A stretch of DNA of 64,000 nt from Pseudomonas putida (GTDB lineage Bacteria; Pseudomonadota; Gammaproteobacteria; Pseudomonadales; Pseudomonadaceae), in contig NZ_JANHLK010000002.1 of assembly GCF_028682635.1 (NCBI RefSeq), positions 186,001-250,000 on the forward strand. Reading direction: 5' to 3'. The notes under the pieces were generated by a model. The model saw only the letters and a program-made list of their open reading frames with translations, did no database searches and had not been told where the DNA came from. Position numbers and translations under genes: made by a program. How positions within the stretch are numbered: the first letter of the stretch is position 1; every line of letters begins with the position of its first letter. Shown piece after piece: positions 1 through 10,215 of this stretch.

Positions 1-53
1 CAACGGCGGCGGTGCTGATCAAGGGGTTGGTCAGTCATGCAGATGCCACCTGA
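1..53 (+). CDS. C-terminal tail of an upstream gene, possibly an IclR-type regulator (pcaR?)
   Basis: An open frame enters from the left edge and stops at TGA 51-53, giving a 16-residue tail that begins TAAVLIKG. In P. putida, pcaR (IclR family) lies upstream of the pca transport and thiolase genes, and IclR proteins often end in a similar Ala/Leu-rich helix. The identity is inferred from position only; another upstream gene is possible. Confidence 0.35.
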   Translation, partial: TAAVLIKGLVSHADAT

Positions 54-63
54 TCATGCCTTT

Positions 64-92
64 GTAGGAGCTGCCGCAGGCTGCGATCTTTT
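64..92. repeat. Single REP arm (type GTAGGAGCTGCCGCAGGC)
   Basis: This is one unpaired arm of the REP family that occurs as inverted pairs at 29883-29965, 35089-35185 and 41173-41254. No facing arm is seen nearby. It separates the upstream gene from the pcaF promoter. Confidence 0.75.
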
Positions 93-123
93 GCAGGCGA
101 CAAAACGATAGCCAGACAACAAT

Positions 124-158
124 GTGTTCGATAAACGAACACTCAGTCGATTATCGAA
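124..158 (+). promoter_or_regulatory. Two PcaR-like boxes upstream of pcaF
   Basis: GTGTTCG and CGAACAC (124-142) form a perfect 7-bp inverted repeat around ATAAA. Read as GTTCGATAAACGAAC (126-140) it matches 13 of 15 positions of the P. putida PcaR site as I recall it, GTTCGATAATCGCAC. A second element at 148-158 reads TTCGATAATCG on the minus strand, identical to the core of that site. Two sites fit IclR-type binding across a promoter. Inferred role: beta-ketoadipate-responsive control of pcaF and the genes behind it. Confidence 0.7.
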
Positions 159-284
159 TTGTTTGGCCTGTGCCATGGGCTTAATCTTTAACCATTGCGG
201 CGCTGCGCATCGGCGCCTTTTTTACTACGTCGAAATAACAAACGGGAGCTCGCTCTGCGTGATCTCGAAGCCCGGAGAAGCATG

Positions 285-1487
<1,203 letters not shown>

Positions 1488-1524
1488 CGCGCTCTGCCAC
1501 TAACAAGAAATCGAGGAAAGCTTC

Positions 1525-2229
1525 ATGACTGACAAGCCTGGTTACCGTCGCCCGCAGGAAGGCACTCAGCCTGAGTACCTGCATCCGACCTACCAATCCA
1601 CCAACCTGCGCTCGCCGTCCAAGCCATTGGTGTTCTTGCCGCATTCGTTGTCGGAAATCACCGGTCCGACCATTGGTGCCGAGCGCGTCAATGAGAAGGA
1701 TAACGACCTGACTGCCCAGCATGAAGGCGAACCACAGGGCGAACGCATCATCATTCACGGCCGTGTGCTGGATGAGAACGGTCTGCCGGTGCCGGGGATC
1801 CTGGTGGAGATCTGGCAGGCCAACGCCGCCGGTCGCTACAACCATGCCCGTGACCTGCACGACGCGCCGTTGGACCCGAACTTCACCGGCACCGGCCGCA
1901 CCGTGACCGACGCCGATGGCTGGTACCAGTTCCAGACCATCAAGCCCGGCGCGTATCCGTGGGGTAACCACCACAACGCCTGGCGCCCGGCGCACATCCA
2001 TTTCTCGCTGTTCGGGCCGAGCATCCTGACGCGCCTGGTCACCCAGATGTATTTCCCGGGCGACCCGCTGCTGGCGTACGACCCGATCTACAACTGCGTG
2101 CCCGATACCCGCGCCAAAGAGCGTTTGATCGCCTCGTTCGATCTGGAAAAAACCATCCCTTCCTATGCCCTCGGTTATCGCTGGGACATCGTCTTGCGCG
2201 GCCGCGACGCCACGCCGATGGAGAAATAA
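1525..2229 (+). CDS. pcaH: Protocatechuate 3,4-dioxygenase beta subunit
   Basis: This is the iron-bearing subunit of the intradiol dioxygenase that opens protocatechuate to 3-carboxy-cis,cis-muconate. The product is 234 aa. The four expected Fe(III) ligands are visible: Tyr105 (GRYNH), Tyr144 (GAYPW), and His157 and His159 (RPAHIHF). The N-terminal extension before the beta-sandwich is typical of PcaH. A GAGGAAAG ribosome-binding site precedes the ATG. pcaG starts one base after the pcaH stop, so the subunits are likely translationally coupled. Confidence 0.96.
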   Translation: MTDKPGYRRPQEGTQPEYLHPTYQSTNLRSPSKPLVFLPHSLSEITGPTIGAERVNEKDNDLTAQHEGEPQGERIIIHGRVLDENGLPVPGILVEIWQANAAGRYNHARDLHDAPLDPNFTGTGRTVTDADGWYQFQTIKPGAYPWGNHHNAWRPAHIHFSLFGPSILTRLVTQMYFPGDPLLAYDPIYNCVPDTRAKERLIASFDLEKTIPSYALGYRWDIVLRGRDATPMEK

Positions 2230-2230
2230 G

Positions 2231-2797
2231 ATGACGCTGAATGCGACCACGTCCCACACCGTCGGGCCGTACTACCACATCGGACTGACCTGGCTGAACC
2301 GCGAAGACCTGACTGTCGAGCAAACCCTGGGCGAGCGCGTGGCGATCACCGGGCAGGTGGTCGATGGCAACGGCGATGTCGTCAACGACGCGATGCTGGA
2401 AGTCTGGCAGGCCAACGCCGCCGGCAAATACGACCACCCCGAAGACGAGCAGGACAAACCCCTGGACCCGAACTTCGAAGGCTTTGGCCGGGTGCCGGTG
2501 GATGCCGAAGGGCGCTTCCGTTTCACCACCATCAAGCCGGGCACGGTCGAAGGCCTCAAGGGCACGACCCAGGCACCGCATCTGGTGGTGCTGGTGTTTG
2601 CCCGTGGCCTGGTGAAGCACTTGCTGACGCGGATCTACTTCGATGGCGAGCCGGCTAACGTGGCGGATCCGTTGCTCGAATGCGTGCCGGCAGAACGTCG
2701 CGGCACCTTGCTGGCGAAGCAGGATGCGTCGGGTGTGTACCAGTGGAACGTTGTTCTGCAGGGCACCGACGCCGAGACGGTGTTCTTCGATTATTAA
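2231..2797 (+). CDS. pcaG: Protocatechuate 3,4-dioxygenase alpha subunit
   Basis: This is the non-metal partner of PcaH, 188 aa from the ATG directly after the pcaH stop (the reading frame stays open upstream inside pcaH). It keeps the shared intradiol fold (GQVVDGNGD, VWQANAAGKYDHP, DPNFEGFGR). The His-x-His iron motif is replaced by APHLVVLVF, as expected of alpha subunits. An AlphaBeta heterodimer forms the active site. A 30-bp perfect inverted repeat follows and may mark the 3' end of a pcaFHG transcript. Confidence 0.95.
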   Translation: MTLNATTSHTVGPYYHIGLTWLNREDLTVEQTLGERVAITGQVVDGNGDVVNDAMLEVWQANAAGKYDHPEDEQDKPLDPNFEGFGRVPVDAEGRFRFTTIKPGTVEGLKGTTQAPHLVVLVFARGLVKHLLTRIYFDGEPANVADPLLECVPAERRGTLLAKQDASGVYQWNVVLQGTDAETVFFDY

Positions 2798-2810
2798 GTG
2801 AACACCGCAT

Positions 2811-2918
2811 CCCCTGTAGGAGCTGGCTTGCCAGCGATGGTCGTTAACGATGACGCGTATCCATTGGTTTACCGTGTCGCTCTTGCGTCCATCGCTGGCA
2901 AGCCAGCTCCTACAGGGG
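2811..2918. repeat. REP pair with perfect 30-bp arms between pcaG and pcaT
   Basis: Arms 2811-2840 and 2889-2918 are exact reverse complements, containing CTGTAGGAGCTGGCTTGCCA. The 48-bp loop is unique. REP doublets of this kind are scattered in fluorescens-group genomes. The hairpin could stabilise or separate pcaHG mRNA from pcaT. Confidence 0.9.
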
Positions 2919-2991
2919 GTTGATGCATTTGTGGAACGGGGCTGTTGCAAAGTATGTCTAGACTCTCACAGTCCCCATTGAGTAAAAAACA

Positions 2992-4296
2992 ATGACATCG
3001 ATCACCGCTACAGAACCTCTGTACACCGGCGAAGAACGCAACAAGCGGATCTTCGCCATTGTCGGCGCTTCGTCCGGCAACCTCGTCGAATGGTTCGACT
3101 TCTACGTCTATGCCTTCTGTGCGATCTACTTCGCGCCTGCCTTTTTCCCCTCCGACAACCCCACCGTGCAGTTGGTCAACACCGCGGGCGTATTTGCCGC
3201 CGGGTTCCTGATGCGCCCGATTGGCGGCTGGATCTTCGGCCGTGTCGCGGACAAACACGGCCGCAAGAATTCGATGCTGATCTCGATTCTGATGATGTGC
3301 TTCGGATCGTTGCTCATCGCCTGCCTGCCGACCTACAAGGACATCGGCGTCTGGGCGCCGATCATGCTGTTGTTCGCGCGCTTGCTCCAGGGCCTGTCGG
3401 TGGGTGGCGAATATGGCACCACCGCCACCTACATGAGCGAAGTCGCCCTCAAGGGCCAGCGCGGTTTTTTCGCCTCGTTCCAGTACGTCACGCTGATCGG
3501 CGGGCAGTTGCTGGCGGTGTCGCTGGTGGTGGTCCTGCAGCAGTTCCTCAGTGAGGATGAATTGCGTGCCTACGGCTGGCGGATTCCGTTCGTGGTCGGT
3601 GCGATGGCGGCGCTGGTTTCGCTTTATCTGCGCCGTTCGCTGAAAGAAACCACTAGCAAGGAAATGCGCGAAAACAAGGACGCCGGCAGCATCCGCGCGC
3701 TGTTCCGCGACCATAAAGCCGCGTTCATCACGGTGCTCGGCTACACCGCCGGTGGCTCGCTGATTTTCTACACCTTCACCACGTACATGCAGAAATACCT
3801 GGTGAACACCGCCGGCATGCACGCCAAGACCGCCAGTTACATCATGACCGGCGCACTGTTCCTTTATATGTGCATGCAGCCGTTCTTCGGCATGCTCGCC
3901 GACAAGATCGGCCGACGTAACTCGATGCTGTGGTTCGGCGCCTTGGGTACTTTGTGCACCGTGCCGATCCTGCTGAGCCTGAAAAGCGTCACCAGTCCGT
4001 TCCTGGCCTTTGTGCTGATTACCGTGGCACTGGCGATCGTCAGTTTCTACACCTCGATCAGCGGCCTGGTAAAGGCCGAAATGTTCCCGCCCGAAGTGCG
4101 CGCACTGGGCGTCGGCCTGGCGTACGCGGTGGCGAATGCGATCTTCGGCGGTTCGGCGGAGTATGTTGCCTTGAGCCTTAAAGCGGTCGGGATGGAAAAC
4201 TCCTTCTACTGGTACGTGACGGTGATGATGGCAATCGCTTTCCTGTTCAGCCTGCGCCTGCCCAAGCAAGCCAAGTATCTGCATCACGACCTTTGA
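2992..4296 (+). CDS. pcaT: MFS transporter of the metabolite:H+ symporter (KgtP/PcaT) type
   Basis: This is an inner-membrane dicarboxylate permease, 434 aa with about twelve hydrophobic segments. Metabolite:H+ symporter features include [14 protein letters not shown] near the N-terminus, RVADKHGRK after TM2, [15 protein letters not shown], and a second ADKIGRRN loop. In P. putida PcaT sits between pcaF and pcaB in the same orientation, which supports the call. The probable substrate is beta-ketoadipate or a related dicarboxylate. It starts 74 bp after a REP element, so it may have its own promoter. Confidence 0.85.
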   Translation: MTSITATEPLYTGEERNKRIFAIVGASSGNLVEWFDFYVYAFCAIYFAPAFFPSDNPTVQLVNTAGVFAAGFLMRPIGGWIFGRVADKHGRKNSMLISILMMCFGSLLIACLPTYKDIGVWAPIMLLFARLLQGLSVGGEYGTTATYMSEVALKGQRGFFASFQYVTLIGGQLLAVSLVVVLQQFLSEDELRAYGWRIPFVVGAMAALVSLYLRRSLKETTSKEMRENKDAGSIRALFRDHKAAFITVLGYTAGGSLIFYTFTTYMQKYLVNTAGMHAKTASYIMTGALFLYMCMQPFFGMLADKIGRRNSMLWFGALGTLCTVPILLSLKSVTSPFLAFVLITVALAIVSFYTSISGLVKAEMFPPEVRALGVGLAYAVANAIFGGSAEYVALSLKAVGMENSFYWYVTVMMAIAFLFSLRLPKQAKYLHHDL

Positions 4297-4305
4297 TCCA
4301 TTCCC

Positions 4306-4324
4306 GCGGGCCCGAGCGGCCCGC
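4306..4324 (+). other. Short GC hairpin between pcaT and pcaB
   Basis: GCGGGCC (4306-4312) and GGCCCGC (4318-4324) form a perfect 7-bp stem around CGAGC. There is no following T-run, so it does not look like an intrinsic terminator. It may modulate pcaT 3' mRNA stability or pcaB translation, whose ribosome-binding site AGGGA begins at 4331. Confidence 0.5.
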
Positions 4325-4341
4325 GCCTGCAGGGATTGTTT

Positions 4342-5706
4342 ATGAACGAGCGACCGGGCAATCAATTGTTCGATGCCTATTTCACTGCCCGCGACATGCG
4401 TGAAGTGTTCTGCGATCAGGGCCGGGTCCAGGCCATGCTCGATTTCGAAGCGGCCCTGGCCCGTGCCGAAGCGCGGGTTGGCCTGATTCCGCACACGGCG
4501 GTGGCGCCGATCGAAGCGGCCTGCCAGGCCGGGCATTACGATTTTGCGGCCCTGGGCGAGGCGATTGCCACGGCGGGTAATTCTGCGATTCCGTTGGTCA
4601 AGGCGCTGGGCAAGCAGATCGCGGCGAGCGATGCCGAAGCCGAGCGCTACGTGCATCTGGGCGCTACCAGTCAGGACGTGATGGACAGCGGCCTGGTGCT
4701 GCAATTGCGCCGGGCGCTGGAATTGATCGACAGCGATCTGGCGCAACTGGGCCAGACTCTCGCTACCCAGGCCCAACGTCATGTGGCCACGCCACTAGCC
4801 GGGCGCACCTGGTTGCAGCACGCGACGCCGGTGACCCTGGGCATGAAAATCGCCGGTTGGCTGGGGGCGGTGACCCGCAGTCGCCAGCGTCTGCTGGAAC
4901 TCAAGCCACGTCTGCTGGTGCTGCAATTCGGCGGCGCTTCCGGGACCCTCGCGGCCCTCGGCGAGCAGGCGATGCCGATTGCCCAGGCGTTGGCCGAAGA
5001 GCTGCAACTGACGCTGCCCGACCAGCCCTGGCACACCCAGCGCGATCGCCTGGTGGAGTTTGGCTCGGTGCTCGGACTGATCGCCGGCAGCCTGGGTAAA
5101 CTCGGTCGCGACATCAGTCTGTTGATGCAGACCGAAGCCGCCGAGGTGTTCGAGCCTTCGGCGCCGGGCAAGGGCGGCTCCTCGACCATGCCGCACAAAC
5201 GCAATCCCGTCGGCGCGGCCGTGCTGATTGGCGCGGCGACGCGCGTACCAGGCCTGCTGTCGACCTTGTTCAGCGCGATGCCCCAGGAGCACGAGCGCAG
5301 CCTGGGGCTGTGGCACGCCGAGTGGGAAACCCTGCCGGAGATTTGCTGCCTGGTGTCCGGCAGCCTCAAGCAGGCGCTGCTGGTGACCGGTGGGCTGGAA
5401 GTGGACGCCGCCCGCATGGCGCGCAACCTCGACCTGACCCAGGGCCTGGTGCTCGCCGAAGCGGTGAGCATCGTCCTTGCGCAACGGGTCGGCCGCGACA
5501 CTGCGCATCACCTGTTGGAGCAATGCTGCAAACGTGCCGTGGCCGAGCAACGTCATCTGCGCGCGGTACTCGGCGACGAACCGCAAGTTACCGCCGAGCT
5601 GTCTGCGGCTGAACTCGATCATCTGCTGGACCCCGGCCACTACCTCGGTCAGGCCCGTACCTGGGTCGAGCGAGCGGTGGCTGAACATTCTGCATTGACT
5701 GCGTGA
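4342..5706 (+). CDS. pcaB: 3-carboxy-cis,cis-muconate cycloisomerase
   Basis: This enzyme lactonises 3-carboxy-cis,cis-muconate to gamma-carboxymuconolactone. The product is 454 aa, a member of the fumarase/aspartase superfamily. The superfamily signature GSSTMPHKRNP is present, together with HLGATSQDVMDSG and AGRTWLQHATP. The chosen ATG at 4342 has AGGGA six bases upstream; an in-frame TTG at 4336 is less likely. pcaD follows after 11 bp, so B, D and C form a tight operon. Confidence 0.95.
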   Translation: MNERPGNQLFDAYFTARDMREVFCDQGRVQAMLDFEAALARAEARVGLIPHTAVAPIEAACQAGHYDFAALGEAIATAGNSAIPLVKALGKQIAASDAEAERYVHLGATSQDVMDSGLVLQLRRALELIDSDLAQLGQTLATQAQRHVATPLAGRTWLQHATPVTLGMKIAGWLGAVTRSRQRLLELKPRLLVLQFGGASGTLAALGEQAMPIAQALAEELQLTLPDQPWHTQRDRLVEFGSVLGLIAGSLGKLGRDISLLMQTEAAEVFEPSAPGKGGSSTMPHKRNPVGAAVLIGAATRVPGLLSTLFSAMPQEHERSLGLWHAEWETLPEICCLVSGSLKQALLVTGGLEVDAARMARNLDLTQGLVLAEAVSIVLAQRVGRDTAHHLLEQCCKRAVAEQRHLRAVLGDEPQVTAELSAAELDHLLDPGHYLGQARTWVERAVAEHSALTA

Positions 5707-5717
5707 AGGAGACTGCT

Positions 5718-6524
5718 GTGGCTTTCGTACAACTCGCCGATGGCGAACTGCACTACCAAATTCAAGGGCCGCAACTCGACGGACCGGTCGATGCGCCGGT
5801 GCTGGTGCTGTCCAACTCGCTGGGTACTGACCTGCACATGTGGGACGCGCAAATTGCGGCGTTCAGCGAGCATTTTCGCGTGCTGCGTTTCGACACCCGC
5901 GGCCATGGCAAGTCCTTGGTGACGCCGGGACCGTACAGCATCGAGCAACTGGGCCGCGACGTACTGGCGCTGCTGGATGCGCTGCACATCGAGCGCGCGC
6001 ATTTCTGTGGACTGTCCATGGGCGGGCTGATCGGCCAGTGGCTGGGCATCAATGCCGGCGAGCGCCTGAACAAACTGGTGGTGTGCAACACCGCGGCGAA
6101 AATCGGCGATCCGTCGGTGTGGAACCCACGCATCGAAACCGTGCTGCGCGATGGCCAGGCCGCGATGGTCGCCCTGCGCGATGCGTCGATTGCGCGCTGG
6201 TTCACCCCGGATTTCTCAGCGGCCAATCCGGCCGCGGCCAAGCAGATCACCGACATGCTGGCGGCCACTTCGCCTGAAGGTTACGCGGCCAACTGCGCAG
6301 CGGTGCGTGATGCCGACTTCCGCGATCAATTGTCTTCGATCAAGGCACCGCTGTTGGTGGTTGCCGGGACTGAAGATGCAGTGACGCCGCCCTCCGGTGG
6401 ACACTTCATCCAGGAGCACGTGCAGGGCGCCGAGTACGCCGAGTTCTACGCCGCGCACTTGTCCAACGTCCAGGCCGGCGCTGCGTTCAGCGAGCGGGTA
6501 CTGGCGTTCTTGTTGGCTCATTGA
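5718..6524 (+). CDS. pcaD: 3-oxoadipate enol-lactone hydrolase
   Basis: This alpha/beta hydrolase opens beta-ketoadipate enol-lactone to beta-ketoadipate. The product is 268 aa from a GTG start, with AAGGAG seven bases upstream. The nucleophile Ser100 lies in CGLSMGG, the oxyanion region is SNSLGTDLHMW, and the acid residue is expected near GTEDAVTPP. A His is expected near the C-terminus; AAHLSNVQ is the likely site. It lies between pcaB and pcaC as in P. putida. Confidence 0.95.
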   Translation: MAFVQLADGELHYQIQGPQLDGPVDAPVLVLSNSLGTDLHMWDAQIAAFSEHFRVLRFDTRGHGKSLVTPGPYSIEQLGRDVLALLDALHIERAHFCGLSMGGLIGQWLGINAGERLNKLVVCNTAAKIGDPSVWNPRIETVLRDGQAAMVALRDASIARWFTPDFSAANPAAAKQITDMLAATSPEGYAANCAAVRDADFRDQLSSIKAPLLVVAGTEDAVTPPSGGHFIQEHVQGAEYAEFYAAHLSNVQAGAAFSERVLAFLLAH

Positions 6525-6535
6525 AGGGGATTGTT

Positions 6536-6928
6536 GTGGACGAGAAGCAACGTTACGACGAGGGCATGAATGTCCGTCGCGCGGTACTGGGCGACGCCCA
6601 TGTCGACCGCAGCCTGACCACCCTGACCGAGTTCAACTCGGAGTTCCAGGAAATGATCACCCGCCACGCCTGGGGTGACATCTGGACCCGTCCGGGCCTG
6701 CCGCGCCACACCCGCAGCCTGATCACCATCGCCATGCTGATCGGCATGAACCGCGAGGGTGAACTCAAACTGCACCTGCGCGCCGCCGCCAACAACGGCG
6801 TGAGCCGTGGCGAGATCAAGGAAGTGATCATGCAGAGCGCGATCTACTGCGGCATTCCCGCCGCCAACGCGACGTTCCACCTGGCCGAGTCGGTGTGGGA
6901 TGAGTTGGGGACTGAATCGCGGGAGTGA
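6536..6928 (+). CDS. pcaC: 4-carboxymuconolactone decarboxylase
   Basis: This enzyme decarboxylates gamma-carboxymuconolactone to beta-ketoadipate enol-lactone, the PcaD substrate. The product is 130 aa from GTG 6536 with GAAGGGG upstream, the normal stand-alone PcaC length. Conserved parts include RHAWGDIWTRPGL and the AhpD/CMD helical core ending in GIPAANATFHLAE. It is the last gene of the forward pca block and is followed by a REP pair. Confidence 0.95.
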   Translation: MDEKQRYDEGMNVRRAVLGDAHVDRSLTTLTEFNSEFQEMITRHAWGDIWTRPGLPRHTRSLITIAMLIGMNREGELKLHLRAAANNGVSRGEIKEVIMQSAIYCGIPAANATFHLAESVWDELGTESRE

Positions 6929-6963
6929 ATGTACCGTAGATTTTGAACATACCGAAGATCTAG

Positions 6964-7053
6964 TGTGGGAGCGGGCTTGCTCGCGAATGCGGTGTTTCAG
7001 TCGACATCATTTCTGGCTGACCGCCCGCTTTCGCGAGCAAGCCCGCTCCCACA
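6964..7053. repeat. REP pair between convergent pcaC and porin gene
   Basis: Arms TGTGGGAGCGGGCTTGCTCG... at 6964-6987 and its exact complement at 7030-7053 (24 bp each) lie between two converging genes. It probably serves as a bidirectional 3' structure; no separate U-tailed terminator is visible there. Confidence 0.9.
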
Positions 7054-7065
7054 TTTGTTTTGTGT

Positions 7066-8322
7066 TTACAACAGGCTGATTGGATAGCTGACGATCACAC
7101 GGTTTTCATCGAACTCATTGTTGCTGTAGTCGCGGCGCATGGTCGAGTTGCGCCATTTCACGTTCAGGTCTTTCAGCGCACCGCTTTGCACGGTGTAGCC
7201 CAGTTCACTTTCACGCCCCCATTCCTTGCCATCGGTGATCGTCCCCGTGTGCACGTTGTCGCCGCTGATGTAGCGGTTCATCAGGGTCAACCCCGGCACG
7301 CCAAGGGCGACGAAGTTGTAGTCGTGGCGCACCTGCCAGGATTTTTCCCGGGCGTTGTCGTAGCTGGAGTTGTAGCTGTCGTTGGCCAGGGTTCCGCCGC
7401 TGGTGCCGTTGACGCGCATCCACGGGCTGTCGCCGGTGAGTTTCTGCAGGCCGACGTAAAAGGTGTTGCCACCGTACTTGGCCGAAAGCAGCCCGTACAT
7501 CGTCTTGTTGTCCAACTCGCCGGCCCGGGCGCTGCCGTCATCCTTGCCGTAGAAGAAGCCGAGATTGGCACCCAGGGTCCAGGCGCCGAGCGGTTGGCTG
7601 TGGGTCAGGTTGATGAATTGCTGGCTGTAGATGTCCTTGAGTTCGGCGTTCCACACAGCGATCTGGGTGCGTTTCTCGTTGAACAGGTACTCGCCGCCCT
7701 GGAAGTTGAAGCGGTCGGAGGTGAATGCGGCTTTGCCGGTCATCGACATGTCGCTCATGCTGCTGTCGTCGCGCGGGCTGTTCTGGCGGAACTGGCCGCC
7801 GTACAGCGTCAGGCCGTCGAATTCCTTCGAGGTGATCTGGCCGCCACGGAAGGTCTGCGGCAGCGAGCGGCCGTCATCCGAACGCAGGATCGGCAGCACC
7901 GGCATCCATTCGCCCACCTTCGCTTCGGTCTGCGACAGCTTGGCCTTGAACGCCACGTTGGTGCGCCCGAAGTTGTCGGCCGGGCGGCCGTCACTGTCCA
8001 GCGGCAGCAGTTGGGTACCGCCGGTGCCTTTGCCGCCATCGAGTTTCACCGAATACAGGCCCAGCACATCCATGCCGAAGCCGACGATGCCCTGGGTATA
8101 CCCGGACCTGGCGTCGAGAATGAAGCTTTGTGTCCACTCTTCGGCCTTGCCCTGGGTCTTGGTCGGGTTGGTGAAGTTGCGGTTGATGTAGAAGTTGCGC
8201 AGGTTCAGGTTGACCTTGGCTCCTTCGACAAACCCCGACTCTTCGGCCTGGGCGGGCAGGGCTGCGCTCGCCAGGGCGATGGCAATCAGGCTGGGAACGA
8301 AGTAATGCGCGGGAGAAGGCAT
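7066..8322 (-). CDS. OprD-family outer-membrane porin (BenF/OpdK-like) for aromatic acids
   Basis: This is a substrate-specific channel of the OprD family, 418 aa, with a signal peptide ending at AQA (about residue 26) followed by EESGFVEGAKVNLNLRNFY, typical of mature OprD porins. Other family marks are the SQTEAKVGEW and LPILRSDDGRSLPQTFRGG segments, and a C-terminus with alternating beta strands. In P. putida a BenF-like porin follows pcaC in the same orientation relation, so uptake of protocatechuate or 4-hydroxybenzoate is likely. A PcaR-like box lies about 210 bp upstream. Confidence 0.88.
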   Translation of the reverse strand: MPSPAHYFVPSLIAIALASAALPAQAEESGFVEGAKVNLNLRNFYINRNFTNPTKTQGKAEEWTQSFILDARSGYTQGIVGFGMDVLGLYSVKLDGGKGTGGTQLLPLDSDGRPADNFGRTNVAFKAKLSQTEAKVGEWMPVLPILRSDDGRSLPQTFRGGQITSKEFDGLTLYGGQFRQNSPRDDSSMSDMSMTGKAAFTSDRFNFQGGEYLFNEKRTQIAVWNAELKDIYSQQFINLTHSQPLGAWTLGANLGFFYGKDDGSARAGELDNKTMYGLLSAKYGGNTFYVGLQKLTGDSPWMRVNGTSGGTLANDSYNSSYDNAREKSWQVRHDYNFVALGVPGLTLMNRYISGDNVHTGTITDGKEWGRESELGYTVQSGALKDLNVKWRNSTMRRDYSNNEFDENRVIVSYPISLL

Positions 8323-8531
8323 GGGCTCGGGTCTCTCTAATTCTTGGGGATGAAACAGGGTGATGCCGCAACCTGGGGTTGCAGACGTGCATGCGAGATC
8401 GGGACAAGCGGGGCGGATCAGCCGGAGAGGGTAGGGCGCGGGGGCATCGTATCGAACCTGTTGTTATTGGTTTTGTGGATCGAATGGTGATGTGAATGTA
8501 CTAGGTGGTTCAATCTGTGAAAGCAGGTTTT

Positions 8532-8546
8532 GGGCGATTATCGAAC
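8532..8546 (-). promoter_or_regulatory. PcaR-like box upstream of the porin gene
   Basis: On the minus strand the site reads GTTCGATAATCGCCC, 14 of 15 positions equal to the PcaR site I recall for P. putida pcaIJ. The core is identical to 148-158 before pcaF. It implies a long leader of roughly 200 nt for the porin mRNA. A smaller inverted repeat GCAACC-TGG-GGTTGC at 8368-8382 lies closer to the start. Confidence 0.65.
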
Positions 8547-8581
8547 GTAAGATTGGCGGTGAGATTTGTGTTGTCGATACT

Positions 8582-8676
8582 GGCCCCTTCGCGAGCAAGC
8601 CCGCTCCCACATTCAACCGGGTTCCTCCAGGAAGAATACGATCGAATGTGGGAGCGGGCTTGCTCGCGAAGGGGCC
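8582..8676. repeat. REP pair with perfect 33-bp arms
   Basis: Arms 8582-8614 and 8644-8676 are exact complements containing CTTCGCGAGCAAGCCCGCTC. It sits between the porin promoter region and the ttgABC terminator. The rest of 8323-8754 holds the PcaR-like box and the terminator; I see no gene there. Confidence 0.92.
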
Positions 8677-8708
8677 GGATCTGACAACGCATACTTTCCT
8701 GCAACCAA

Positions 8709-8734
8709 CAAAAAGCCCACCAAAAGGTGGGCTT
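8709..8734 (-). terminator. Intrinsic terminator of ttgABC
   Basis: On the minus strand AAGCCCACC pairs with GGTGGGCTT around a TTTT loop, followed by TTTTTG. It lies 21 bp past the ttgC stop. Confidence 0.85.
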
Positions 8735-8754
8735 CATGTTTTTTCACAGCACCA

Positions 8755-10215
8755 TCAGAACAACTTCAACTTCGGCGCTTCTTCCTTCAACGGCTCGTTC
8801 TTCGCCGTCTGTTCGTTCCAGCCACCACCCAGGGCCTTGTACAGGTTGACCTGGCTGACCAGCTGCGCCAGGCGGTCGGTGATCAGTGCCTGTTGGGCAC
8901 TGAACAGCTGACGCTGGGCATCGAGGAAGGTCAGGTTGCTGTCGACACCGATGCGGTAACGACGCTCGGCCAGACGGTAGTAGTCCTGGTTGGCATTGAC
9001 GAAGTCCTGCTGTGCCTGCAACTGCTGGACGTAGGTCTGGCGCGCGGCCAGGCCATCGGCGACTTCCTGGAAGGCCGTCTGGATAGACTTCTCGTAGTTC
9101 GCCACGCCAATGTCTTTCTGGATTTTCGAGTAATCCAGGCTGGCGCGCAGGCTGCCGGCGTTGAAGATCGGCAGGTTGATCTGCGGCTGGAACAGCCAGG
9201 TGCCCGAGCCACCCTTGAACAGGCCGGACAGGTCCGGGCTCAGGGTGCCGGCGTTGGCCGTCAGGCTGATGCTCGGGAAGAACGCCGCCCGCGCCGCGCC
9301 AATGTTGGCGTTGGCGGCCTTGAGGTTGTACTCGGCCTGCAGGATGTCCGGACGACGCTGCAGCAGGTCCGACGGCAGGCCAGGCGGTACTTCGGCCAAC
9401 AGATCGTCCGCCAGTGGTTTGGCCGCCTGCAGGTTGGCCGGGATGCCGGTGCCGAGCAGCAGCACCAGGCTGTTTTCATCCTGGGCGACCTGACGGGTGT
9501 ACTTGGCCAGTTGCGCCCGGGCGTTTTCCACCGAGGTGCGCGACTGCGCCAGGTCCAGTGCCGAAGCGACCCCCACTTCGTTGCTGCGGGCGGTGAGCTT
9601 GTAGCTCTCCTCGAACGCCGCCAGGGTGTCCTGGGTCAGCTTGAGCAGTTCCTTGTCGGCCTGCCAGGTCAGGTAGGCGTTGGCCACACTGGCCACCAGG
9701 CTGATCTGCGTGCTGCGGCGGCCTTCTTCGGTGGCGAAGTACTGCTGCAGCGCTTCTTCGTTCAGGCTGCGGATCCGCCCGAACATGTCGAGCTCGTAGG
9801 CACTGATGCCGACCGTGGCCGAGTAGGAACTGCTGATGCCCGCTTCACCGGTCTGAGAAGCGTCAGCCGGCAGGCGCTGACGGCTGCCGCTACCGTTGGC
9901 CGAAACGGCCGGGAACAGATCGGCGCGCGAGATGCGGTATTGAGCCGCAAAGGCATCGATGTTCAGGGCCGCGACACGCAGGTCGCGGTTGTTTTCCAGG
10001 GATACCTGAATCAGCTGCTGCAGCGCCGGGTCATGGAAAAACTGCCTCCAGCCCTGCTCGGCAGCGGCCTGCGCCGGTGCCTGGGCCGGCGAGTATGCCG
10101 GGCCCTGCGGGTATTGACCTGCCACCGGAGCGTCCGGCCGCTGATAGTCAGGTATCAGCGAGCAGCCACTTAGCACGAAGGCGGCGACTGCCAGGGAGAG
10201 TAGCGACTTGCTCAT
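8755..10215 (-). CDS. ttgC: Outer-membrane channel of the TtgABC efflux pump
   Basis: This is the outer-membrane factor of the tripartite RND pump, 486 aa. A lipoprotein signal ends in VLSGC, with Cys18 the predicted lipidation site. The two TolC-like repeats are seen as [20 protein letters not shown] and its second-half counterpart [17 protein letters not shown]. It is an orthologue candidate of TtgC, OprM and EmhC. The start overlaps the ttgB stop by 4 bp (ATGA), so it is the third gene of the operon. Confidence 0.93.
   Translation of the reverse strand: MSKSLLSLAVAAFVLSGCSLIPDYQRPDAPVAGQYPQGPAYSPAQAPAQAAAEQGWRQFFHDPALQQLIQVSLENNRDLRVAALNIDAFAAQYRISRADLFPAVSANGSGSRQRLPADASQTGEAGISSSYSATVGISAYELDMFGRIRSLNEEALQQYFATEEGRRSTQISLVASVANAYLTWQADKELLKLTQDTLAAFEESYKLTARSNEVGVASALDLAQSRTSVENARAQLAKYTRQVAQDENSLVLLLGTGIPANLQAAKPLADDLLAEVPPGLPSDLLQRRPDILQAEYNLKAANANIGAARAAFFPSISLTANAGTLSPDLSGLFKGGSGTWLFQPQINLPIFNAGSLRASLDYSKIQKDIGVANYEKSIQTAFQEVADGLAARQTYVQQLQAQQDFVNANQDYYRLAERRYRIGVDSNLTFLDAQRQLFSAQQALITDRLAQLVSQVNLYKALGGGWNEQTAKNEPLKEEAPKLKLF

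Noticed and set aside
4306-4324. Intrinsic terminator between pcaT and pcaB
   Set aside because: The hairpin has no T-run after it, so I list it only as a hairpin of unknown role.
2869-4782. Long minus strand frame across pcaT and part of pcaB
   Set aside because: It is antisense to motif-supported genes, has biased Gln/His/Arg composition and no ribosome-binding site.
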